A DNA stretch of 64,000 bases from contig CM019064.1 of the NCBI GenBank assembly GCA_009667805.1, positions 109,900,328-109,964,327 on the forward strand, given 5' to 3'. This DNA comes from Leptobrachium leishanense. Lineage: Eukaryota; Chordata; Amphibia; Anura; Megophryidae. The notes under the pieces were generated by a model. It made no database searches, was not told the origin of the DNA, and was given only the letters and a program-made list of their open reading frames with translations. Below, piece after piece: positions 55,564-64,000 of the stretch (its first letter is position 1; each line of letters starts with the position of its first letter). The position numbers were made by a program, and so were the translations under genes.

Positions 55564-55576
55564 AGGAGGGGGAGAG
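55564..55576 (+). promoter_or_regulatory. Polypurine tract
   Basis: AGGAGGGGGAGAG lies directly before the TGTAG start of the 3' LTR, the position required for plus-strand priming. Confidence 0.75.
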
Positions 55577-57148
55577 TGTAGCTCTGTTTTAGTTCTGTTG
55601 CTGTAATTACCCATTTTTGGCCACCAGGGGGAGACAAGCGCAATATAAACTATACTGGACACATTGGGACTATGTTTTCCAGCATGCTTTGGGGCAGAGA
55701 CAGGAAGTGTCACCAAACACAGAGAGGATGTGATGCGGTCGTTACACGATGAACATGGACATTTAGGTGCAGAGAGAACTTTTAAGCTGGTGCGAGACAG
55801 ATTCTATTGGCTCTGCATGAGATCTGAAGTTGAAAGTTACTGCCACTCATGTCTGAGGTGTATCCAAAGGAAGACCCTACCAACCCGAACTGCTCCAATG
55901 AGCCACCTACAAAGTCAAGGACCCATGGATTTGGTGTGCATTGATTTCCTGTGCTTAGAGCCGGATGATAGTGGGCAGGGAAATATTTTAGTAGTGACTG
56001 ATCATTTCACGCGTTATGCCCAAGCTTTTTCTACGAAAGACCAACGTGCTCCTACGGTGGCAAAGGTTTTAATGGAAAAGTTTTTTGTTCACTATGGCCT
56101 ACCAAGGAGAATACACTCGGATCAGGGTAGAGACTTTGAGAGCCGGCTTGTTGGGCAATTACTGGAACTGCTGCGAATTCAGAAGACCCGAACTACACCA
56201 TATCACCCTCAAGGTGATGCTCAACCAGAAAGGTTCAATCGCACGCTACAGGGGGAGACAAGCGCAATATAAACTATACTGGACACATTGGGATTATGTT
56301 TTCCAGCATGCTTTGGGGCAGAGACAGGAAGTGGGTGTGGAGAGCCGACAGACATCCACAGCCTCGTTCGGAGGAGAGCAGTGCGCGCCGAGGGGTGAAC
56401 AGAGCAAGACGCATGTGAGACAAGGGAATGATTGTGACCAGGCCGGAGAGCAGGTGCTGCCTTGCAGACGCTGGAGATTGGTTTCAGTGACTTGCCAGAT
56501 ACCTAGTAGTCCACCGCCGAGAGGTTTGCACAGACACAGAGCTGCAGATTGGACCCCGAGTTAGGAGACTGCGATGATCCAATGGGAGTGCAGGCGGTAA
56601 ACTGAAAATCTTGTTGCAAAAACGGACAAGCAAGAACAGCGGATCTGGTGGCACAGAGTCCCAGCCAAATAGAGCGGAGAGACGTCCTTGGTCGAGCAGC
56701 GGAGCAGATTTTCTGGCGGATGGGTGAGAGGCCTTCCAGGCCACAGTAAAGTTAACAAAGCACGCTGCAGTTTGCTTAAATCTACAGGGCCCCAACGTGA
56801 CTAGTCGAAGATACACTGAATCCATTCACTGGCCAGTCGAATCTAGTACCCGGGTACCAACACACACATACACGCACACCTTCTTGGGACACAACCTGTA
56901 CGGGACTTACACTCCGGCAACGAAGGGGTTAAAATTTCCTTTTTTTTTACCGCTGCGCGTTTCTCGCATTACGAATTCCTGTAAATATATTTATATACCG
57001 TGTTTGCTTTATATATGCCAGTTTATTTCAGACCAGTAAACTATATAACTTATAAAATCCACCACAGTGCTGATGTATATTTATTCCCTAGTGCGGGGAG
57101 ATTGACCCGAGGTTAAATTCAGCGGCTCCTCCAGGAGTGAGCGCTACA
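55577..57148 (+). repeat. 3' LTR containing an integrase copy
   Basis: It starts TGTAGCTCTGTTTTAG and ends GAGCGCTACA like the 5' LTR but is 1572 bp long. After 134 bases of LTR (to CAGGAAGTGT, 55710) it contains 537 bases of the integrase gene, then the LTR starts again from CAGGGGGAGACAAGCG (about 56248), repeating some 85 bases before going on to the normal end. Confidence 0.9.
55711..56247 (+). pseudogene. Duplicated integrase fragment inside the 3' LTR
   Basis: The segment is a copy of 53868-54404, with one difference noticed (CGAACTACACC against CGAATTACACC). It covers the HHCC finger and the first two catalytic aspartates plus the glutamate region, and has no start or end of its own. 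It lies in the same orientation as pol, embedded in LTR sequence. Confidence 0.93.
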
Positions 57149-57152
57149 TAAG

Positions 57153-57809
57153 CATGGAGGAAAAACACTGGTACTTATTCATTACAATGATACTGCTTCC
57201 TGCTACCTGTCACCTGCATGAGGTGGAAGTGGGAGGAAACAACAACTTTATTTACTCTTGTGCACATACATAAAAGAGATTTCACTGTGATAGCACTTTC
57301 AGGTTGTATGTCAACAGCAAAGCACATTACTGTGAGTTTTATTGCTGTAGAGCTCTGTGATATCTTTATACAGAGTACACATTACTGCAAGCTTTATTGC
57401 TGTGGAGCTCTGATATGTGTGGGTATGTTTTGGTTGGCAAGTCTTTTTTTTAGTGGGGTGCAGCATTTCGTCCTTGGGGCCAGGCAGCACATTATCTTTG
57501 GCCGGTCCTGCCCAACAGGACTCTGAGACCCGGCACACTGTAAGTCACTGTATGTTGATGCCAGAGCGACCATTCTTGTTTCCCTGTCACTCTGATATCA
57601 ACAGTGTGCGACTTAGGAACAGTGCGGTGGGAATTGTGACTCTGAAGGAGGAGGCAGTGTGCCCAACCCATACAAGGACTGAACGCTGCCTCAACATGTG
57701 TATGTGCTGGCCGAGTCAGCGGAGCAGGTAAGTATATGTATAGAGCTGTTTGTGCACGTGTATGTGTATATGTTACAGGGGTGGTGAGGTGTGTATGTGT
57801 GTGTGTATA
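57153..57809. other. Unassigned DNA
   Basis: I see an imperfect tandem pair with CACATTACTG...TTTATTGCTGT(A/G)GAGCTCTG about 60 bases apart (57322-57415). No gene is recognised. It may be the separated 5' part of the Copia element, but I cannot show it. Confidence 0.35.
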
Positions 57810-58165
57810 GGTGTACATATATGTGTACATATAGGTATATAATAGGGGTGGGTAGGCAAACGTAGAGTTATGTAATAGGGACGCGTAGGCGCACATACTG
57901 GTATATAATAGGGGTGTGTAAGTGAACGTATAGGTATATAATAAGGGTAGGTAGGCACACGTACAGGTGTAAAATAAGGGTCTGTATGTGCCCATATAGG
58001 TATATAATAAGGGTGGGTAGGTGCTCGTACAGGTATAAAATAGGGGTGTGTAGGCGCACATACAGGTATATAATAGGGTTTGTAAGCGAACATATAGGTA
58101 AATATTAGGATTGTGTAAGTGCACGTATAGGTATATAATACTGGTGTGTAGGCATATGTATTATG
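57810..58165. repeat. 33-bp minisatellite, ~10 units
   Basis: Units of the form GGTATATAATAGGGGTGTGT plus a GCGCACATACA-type end repeat every 32-33 bp with about 15-25 percent divergence. Being a multiple of three, the array is open on the minus strand, giving a false 210-codon frame of YTPLLYTY-type repeats. Confidence 0.85.
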
Positions 58166-58533
58166 CTTTGAGTATAAGGGTGTATATTGAGGTATGTATA
58201 AATATATATGTGTATGTATTTGTGATTCTGTATAGCGGTACACAACAGTGGACTGCTCAGTTTAAAATGCCTGAGCCTATTTTGTGTCCCAGTCCAGGCC
58301 TGCCCCAAACTCTGGCTAACATTTGAAAGGTTAAATCAGTGGAGATAAAACAGCCCACATGCTCTAATTTAACCATCTCACCCCCTAGCCATGGATGATT
58401 AAGTATGGGGGTCAGGAATGTTAGCGGCCAAGTAGTCCTCTCAGCTTGATGTCCGTTTAATTCACCAGTAGCAAGAGCCACAACAAGTTGCACAAGTGAA
58501 ATACAACCTAATACAGTTTTATTTATTTATTTA
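58166..58533. other. Unassigned DNA
   Basis: No gene or defined repeat is recognised. A (TTTA)n run near 58520 abuts the SINE fragment. Confidence 0.35.
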
Positions 58534-58603
58534 TTTATTTATAAAGGATTTTACCAGGAAGGATACATTGAGATTTCTCTCGTTTTCAAGTATGTCCTGG
58601 GTT
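58534..58603 (-). repeat. tRNA-derived SINE, 3' fragment
   Basis: ATTTTACCAGGAAGGATACA and CGTTTTCAAGTATGTCCTGG match the 3' end of the SINE copies at 12117 and 41310. The tRNA part is missing. The (TTTA)n run on its left is the expected A-rich tail in reverse. Confidence 0.65.
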
Positions 58604-59433
58604 CAAGTACATTGAAGTGTTACATTTACAGAAATACAAAGTAATACAATGTAAGATATTAACAACACAAATATACAGATTAACAGAAAATAAATATGTA
58701 GGAAATATAGTCACTAGGTTACATGTTTACAGGTGCATTCTGTATTGAGGTATGTTAACCCCTTAGTGACCGGGCGGTTTTACACAAATCCGTCCGTTCG
58801 TGACCGCAGCTGTTTTTATGTTTCTGCGCTCTTAGTGTTTACGTCAAATTTTCCTCTTACTCGTTTATGTAACCCACACATATTTTACACTGTTTTTCTC
58901 GTCACTAAATGGACTTTATAAAGATACCATTTTTTTCATCATTTCATATAATTTACTATAAAAAATATTGTGAAATATGACACAAAAATTGAAAAAACAC
59001 CACTTTTTCGAACTTTGACCCCCAAAATTTCTTATGTATCAACAACCGTCAAAATTTTTTTATTCCTTAGTAGTTTCTAAATTTAGTACTGAGTTTAGCA
59101 ATACCCAATGTTTACATATTCCTCGCTTTTTTCCTTATTTTATGCAACAATAAGTGCAAGTAGCACTTTGCCATTTCCAAAGAGTTTATTTTCAAAACTA
59201 GTGATAGTGACATTGTAACACTGATATCTGTCACTAATTCCTGAATAACCCTCCACATATACATATTTTTTTAAAGTACACAAATCAAGGTATTAAACTT
59301 GGGGTATTTTGACTCTTTCCATGCAAACCATTTTACCACAAATCTATGCCAAAGTTTGAAAAAAAAAAAAATTTTGGTGATTTTTTTTTTTTTGAACGCA
59401 ATTTAAGAATACATGTACTGTGAACTTTAAGGT

Positions 59434-62170
59434 TTACTGCCAAAAAGCACCCCAAAATATGTTCAGCAACATCTTCTGAGTAAATTGATACCACCCAAGT
59501 ATAGGTATGTCGGGTCATTTGGGGGCTAAAAGGCCTTATTTGGGGGGTGCGCATTTCAGTTTTCCAACTTGGAATTTTCACATTTCGTCATCATGCACCC
59601 ATGTCCTATTTGGGACATTTTTGAAGCCGGCCAAAGTAATTTACCCCCATCAAACCATATATTTTTAGAAAGGGCACACCCTAGGGTGCTTCAAAGAGTT
59701 GTATTTTAACACTTTCCATGCACTAGCTCTTTGTCAATCTTTCAGGTAGTCACTTTTTGTGTTATTTTTTCACACACATTGTACTTTAGGCATGAATTGT
59801 CAAATCCAGTTATGGGTTACTGCCAAAAAACACCCCAAAATATGTTCAGCAACATCTTCTGAGTAAATTGATACCACCCATGTATAGGTATGTCGGGTCA
59901 TTTGGGGGCTAAAAGGCCTTATTTGGGGGGTGCGCATTTCAGTTTTCCAACTTGGAATTTTCACATTTCGTCATCATGCACCCATGTCCTATTTGGGACA
60001 TTTTTGAAGCCGGCCAAAGTAATTACCCCCATCAAACCATATATTTTTAGAAAGGGCACACCCTAGGGTGCTTCAAAGAGTTGTATTTTAACACTTTCCA
60101 TGCACTAGCTCTTTGTCAAACTTTCAGGTAGTCACTTTTTGTGTTATTTTTTCACACACATTGTACTTTAGGCATGAATTGTCAAATCCAGTTATGGGTT
60201 ACTGCCAAAAAACACCCCAAAATATGTTCAGCAACATCTTCTGAGTAAATTGATACCACCCATGTATAGGTATGTCGGGTCATTTGGGGGCTAAAAGGCC
60301 TTATTTGGGGGGTGCGCATTTCAGTTTCCCAACTTGGAATTTTCACATTTCGTCATCATGCACCCATGTCCTATTTGGGACATTTTTGAAGCCGGCCAAA
60401 GTAATTTACCCCCATCAAACCATATATTTTTAGAAAGGGCACACCCTAGGGTGCTTCAAAGAGTTGTATTTTAACACTTTCCATGCACTAGCTCTTTGTC
60501 AAACTTTCAGGTAGTCACTTTTTGTGTTATTTTTTCACACACATTGTACTTTAGGCATGAATTGTCAAATCCAGTTATGGGTTACTGCCAAAAAACACCC
60601 CAAAATATGTTCAGCAACATCTTCTGAGTAAATTGATACCACCCATGTATAGGTATGTCGGGTCATTTGGGGGCTAAAAGGCCTTATTTGGGGGTGCGCA
60701 TTTCAGTTTTCCAACTTGGAATTTTCACATTTCGTCATCATGCACCCATGTCCTATTTGGGACATTTTTGAAGCCGGCCAAAGTAATTTACCCCCATCAA
60801 ACCATATATTTTTAGAAAGGGCACACCCTAGGGTGCTTCAAAGAGTTGTATTTTAACACTTTCCATGCACTAGCTCTTTGTCAAACTTTCAGGTAGTCAC
60901 TTTTTGTGTTATTTTTTCACACACATTGTACTTTAGGCATGAATTGTCAAATCCAGTTATGGGTTACTGCCAAAAAACACCCCAAAATATGTTCAGCAAC
61001 ATCTTCTGAGTAAATTGATACCACCCATGTATAGGTATGTCGGGTCATTTGGGGGCTAAAAGGCCTTATTTGGGGGGTGCGCATTTCAGTTTTCCAACTT
61101 GGAATTTTCACATTTCGTCATCATGCACCCATGTCCTATTTGGGACATTTTTGAAGCCGGCCAAAGTAATTTACCCCCATCAAACCATATATTTTTAGAA
61201 AGGGCACACCCTAGGGTGCTTCAAAGAGTTGTATTTTAACACTTTCCATGCACTAGCTCTTTGTCAAACTTTCAGGTAGTCACTTTTTGTGTTATTTTTT
61301 CACACACATTGTACTTTAGGCATGAATTGTCAAATCCAGTTATGGGTTACTGCCAAAAAACACCCCAAAATATGTTCAGCAACATCTTCTGAGTAAATTG
61401 ATACCACCCATGTATAGGTATGTCGGGTCATTTGGGGGCTAAAAGGCCTTATTTGGGGGTGCGCATTTCAGTTTTCCAACTTGGAATTTTCACATTTCGT
61501 CATCATGCACCCATGTCCTATTTGGGACATTTTTGAAGCCGGCCAAAGTAATTTACCCCCATCAAACCATATATTTTTAGAAAGGGCACACCCTAGGGTG
61601 CTTCAAAGAGTTGTATTTTAACACTTTCCATGCACTAGCTCTTTGTCAAACTTTCAGGTAGTCACTTTTTGTGTTATTTTTTCACACACATTGTACTTTA
61701 GGCATGAATTGTCAAATCCAGTTATGGGTTACTGCCAAAACACCCCAAAATGTTCAGCAACATCTTCTGAGTAAATTGATACCACCCATGTATAGGTATG
61801 TCGGGTCATTTGGGGGCTAAAAGGCCTTATTTGGGGGGTGCGCATTTCAGTTTTCCAACTTGGAATTTTCACATTTCGTCATCATGCACCCATGTCCTAT
61901 TTGGGACATTTTTGAAGCCGGCCAAAGTAATTTACCCCCATCAAACCATATATTTTTAGAAAGGGCACACCCTAGGGTGCTTCAAAGAGTTGTATTTTAA
62001 CACTTTCCATGCACTAGCTCTTTGTCAATCTTTCAGGTAGTCACTTTTTGTGTTATTTTTTCACACACATTGTACTTTAGGCATGAATTGTCAAATCCAG
62101 TTATGGGTTACTGCCAAAAAACACCCCAAAATATGTTCAGCAAATCTTCTGAGTAAATTGATACCACCCA
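59434..62170. repeat. 383-bp satellite, seven units plus a partial
   Basis: TTACTGCCAAAAA begins at 59434, 59817, 60199, 60582, 60964, 61347, 61729 and 62108, periods of 379-383 bp. Adjacent units differ mainly by single-base indels in G, T and A runs. The first unit's left flank and the last unit's right side are more diverged. Each unit contains CCGGCCAAAGTAATTTACCC and CACCCTAGGGTGCTTC; the latter holds a small palindrome (CACCCTAGGGTG). Confidence 0.96.
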
Positions 62171-62469
62171 TATATAGATTTGTTCTGTTGTTTTTGGGGT
62201 GCTACGCCAATCTTTGACATGTGCTTGTCAATTTTCTAATTTGACATACAGTATCTTCTTTGCTTATCTTCTTTTTAGGGGCCTTTTTACATACCCCAGT
62301 TTTATGAACGTGCATATATTTGGTAAGCTAACACCCCAAAGTATTGTAAATGGAGTGTTTTTATGCTATGGATGCATCCGTTTGCTCCAAACAAATTAGA
62401 TACTGTTTGGTGGTCATTTTTCATTTTCACACCCACATCAGTTTTGGACTGTGATTTAGGAGACACTGT

Positions 62470-63234
62470 TGTTTTTTACTGCATGAAAACTCTCCAGGTT
62501 GTTTTCTGCAAGGTCTCCTGAGTACACCCATGCCCCCCATGCATAGGTTTGCCAGGATTTTGGGAAGGTTCAAATACAATTTTTATGACTTTGTCATTGG
62601 AGTTGAAATTGAGATTATTTCTTCAGCTAGGCCTAGCTTTGGTTTTGGGTCTACCGCATACCCCAGTTTGAATTATTGCCAGAAAATTGTTTATATTTGT
62701 TATGTTGACACCCCAAGGTATTGCATATGGAGTGCTTTGATGCCATGGATGCAACGGTTTTAGCCCAAAACATTTGAGAAGGTGTGTGGCGGTAATTTTT
62801 CAATTTTCAGATTTTTACGCCCACAGTAGTTTTGGACTGTGATTTAGCAGACACTGTTGTTTGTTACTGCATGAAAACTCTCCAGGTTGTTTTCTGCAAG
62901 ATCTCCTGAGTACACCCATGCCCCCCATGCCTAGGTTTGCCAGGATTTTGGGAAGGTTCAAATACAATTTTTATGACTTTGTCATTAGAGTTGAAATTGA
63001 GATTATTTCTTCAGCTAGGCCTATCTTTGGTTTTGGGTCTACCGCATACCCCAGTTTGAATTATTGCCAGAAAATTGTTTATATTTGTTATGTTGACACC
63101 CCAAGGTATTGCATATGGAGTGCTTTGATGCCATGGATGCAACGGTTTTAGCCCAAAACATTTGGCAACAAGGTGTGTGGCGGTAATTTTTCAAATTTCA
63201 GATTTTTACGCCCACAGTAGTTTTGGACTGTGAT
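62470..63234. repeat. Diverged relatives of the satellite unit, two copies
   Basis: TTACTGCATGAAAACTCTCC starts at about 62477 and 62866, and again at 63708 after the Harbinger MITE. Each is followed by CTCCTGAGTACACCCATGCC, which aligns with CTTCTGAGTAAATTGATACC of the satellite. The two copies are about 390 bp apart and very similar, so they form a second subfamily. The 77- and 96-codon open frames in them are by-products. Confidence 0.8.
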
Positions 63235-63237
63235 TTA

Positions 63238-63688
63238 GGCTAGGGTCAGACGAGCGTAGTGTTCACGTCCGTGATCGCGCCTAAAAGTACGTCCGTGATA
63301 GCATGACATAAAGTCCAATGGAGCCCGACACACGAAGTACGTCCGCACTGAACTGCGGACGCACAACGGCCGCGGCCCACGGACGCAAGGCAGGCAAGAA
63401 CGTAGAACCGCTAGAACGGCCGCACAAAGTGCGCTGCATCCGCAACGTCTGCATAGCTTTGTGTGTGAGTGATGGAACGTGGTCAGACGACGACTGCATT
63501 TATACGTCCTGCATTTTTCACGGACAAAATGGTTTTGCAATTGAATTTATTGTCCCTCCTACATCTGTCAAAAAATAAATGTCAGTGAAAAAACGGACTG
63601 TGTGACCACTACTGCGTCTTCCGTACTGACGATGTCCGTACTGCACGGACGTACAGTCCGTAGAAATCACGCTCGTCTGACCCTAGCC
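63238..63688. mobile_element. Harbinger-type MITE, copy 4, with visible empty site
   Basis: The ends GGCTAGGGTCAGACGAGCGT and its exact complement at 63669-63688 are flanked by TTA (63235-63237 and 63689-63691). The neighbouring repeat at about 62838-62846 reads GATTTAGCAGAC without the insertion, which proves the 3-bp duplication. Confidence 0.93.
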
Positions 63689-63854
63689 TTAGCAGACACT
63701 GTTGTTTGTTACTGCATGAAAACTCTCCAGGTTGTTTTCTGCAAGATCTCCTGAGTACACCCATGCCCCCCATGCATAGGTGTGCAAAGATTTTGGCAAA
63801 ATACAGCACCAATTGTAGAACATAAAAATGTACGAATAAAATGTAAAAGTCTGG

Positions 63855-63997
63855 TGCCTGTCAAACTGGGGATGCTCTCTAGGGGAGCACAGGCTGTTGT
63901 CACTGAAGTGCATGAAACGCAAAATGTTTTCATACCTTCTACGTGACATTGATTGGAGGTAAATGGGGGTAGAGCAGATGGGGCTACTGCTCCAGTA
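63855..63997 (-). pseudogene. piggyBac transposase fragment
   Basis: On the minus strand the sequence reads PIYLQSMSRRRYENILRFMH, then FSDNSLC and PREHPQFDR. This matches the piggyBac/PGBD transposase segment (MSR-x-R-[FY]-x-x-I-x-RF-[LM]-HF-x-DN followed by P...DR) that precedes the first catalytic aspartate. Coding similarity ends near 63855, where satellite-related sequence begins, so the downstream catalytic part is lost or displaced. The N-terminal part lies beyond the window. Confidence 0.85.
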
Positions 63998-64000
63998 GGA

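Larger units (their letters stand above)
45054..57148 (+). mobile_element. Ty3/gypsy retrotransposon with PNMA-like gag, inactive
   Basis: Two LTRs (45054-45991 and 55577-57148) flank gag and pol in the Ty3 order PR-RT-RH-IN. The 4-bp duplication TAAG is at 45050-45053 and 57149-57152. A tRNA-Pro-like primer site follows the 5' LTR, and a polypurine tract AGGAGGGGGAGAG (55564-55576) precedes the 3' LTR. Without the Penelope insertion (46510-50263) and the extra integrase in the 3' LTR the element is about 7.8 kb. In-frame stops and a deletion in RNase H make it defective. Confidence 0.93.
58759..64000 (-). mobile_element. piggyBac-type element with satellite interior, runs off the window
   Basis: TTAA at 58755-58758 is followed by CCCCTTAGTGACCGGGCGG, the same terminus as the MITE at 3889. 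A piggyBac transposase fragment on the minus strand lies near the window end. Between them is a long series of related repeats: diverged units (59290-59433), seven nearly identical 383-bp units (59434-62107) and more diverged units (62108-63800), one of which is split by a Harbinger MITE. The far terminus is outside the window. Confidence 0.65.

Noticed and set aside
45054..57148. Active retrotransposon
   Set aside because: In-frame stops (53136, 53419, 54520), an RNase H deletion, a gag frameshift and the Penelope insertion rule out autonomous activity of this copy.
57492..58243. Minus-strand reading frames of 156-210 codons with Y/T/P-rich repeats
   Set aside because: They are translations of the 33-bp minisatellite, not a protein family.
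62530..63151. Two similar reading frames of 77 and 96 codons (a possible duplicated gene)
   Set aside because: They are by-products of two diverged satellite-related repeat units.

Overview
The window reads as vertebrate nuclear DNA, most likely from an amphibian with a large, transposon-rich genome (probably a frog; this is an inference from the mobile-element mix, not proven). About nine tenths of the recognisable content is mobile DNA. The one host exon I can identify with confidence is the terminal coding exon of a steryl-sulfatase (STS)-type gene on the + strand (8592-8959). A possible signal-peptide exon lies at 13487-13547. No rRNA or tRNA genes, CRISPR arrays or prokaryotic operons are present.

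Layout. 1-8320: a hAT-like element with a perfect 8-bp target duplication (1327-2970), then two copies of a terminal-inverted-repeat family called family X here (CAGGGTTATTC ends, 3-bp duplications), each carrying nested piggyBac-type (TTAA) elements and, in one, a Harbinger-type MITE. 8592-9590: STS last exon and 3' UTR. 9979-10621: solo LTR. 10982-14125: small palindromic MITEs, a Harbinger MITE and tRNA-derived SINEs. 16020-17206: a Penelope-like GIY-YIG fragment split by a family X copy. 19497-27428: a Tc1 element blown apart by a Harbinger MITE and by a roughly 6.2-kb hAT-like element, which itself contains a piggyBac MITE that contains a family X copy. 28048-36115: a second, inverted copy of the same large hAT-like element with a perfect 8-bp duplication. 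Both copies carry a five- or four-exon Myb/SANT-like gene and a piggyBac MITE, and in the second copy that MITE has been expanded by a 3.2-kb minisatellite.

37552-57148: a 226-bp segmental duplication, a solo Ty3/gypsy LTR, a decayed Copia element on the minus strand (about 39928-44987) interrupted by a SINE, a palindromic MITE and a hAT MITE with its own 22-bp minisatellite, and then a nearly complete but inactivated Ty3/gypsy element (45054-57148) whose gag resembles the PNMA family. A Penelope-like element is inserted in its gag, and its 3' LTR carries a recent 537-bp copy of its own integrase. 57810-64000: a 33-bp minisatellite, then a piggyBac-type element beginning at a TTAA, filled by seven near-identical 383-bp satellite units, and ending in a piggyBac transposase fragment that runs off the window.

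The elements act together only as a record of successive insertions. Target duplications and empty-site comparisons inside the window allow relative dating. The most unusual objects are the composite hAT elements with a cargo Myb/SANT-like gene, a pair of related minisatellites housed in two unrelated transposons, the chain of stem-loops in the piggyBac MITEs, and the PNMA-type Ty3 element with an integrase fragment inside its LTR.
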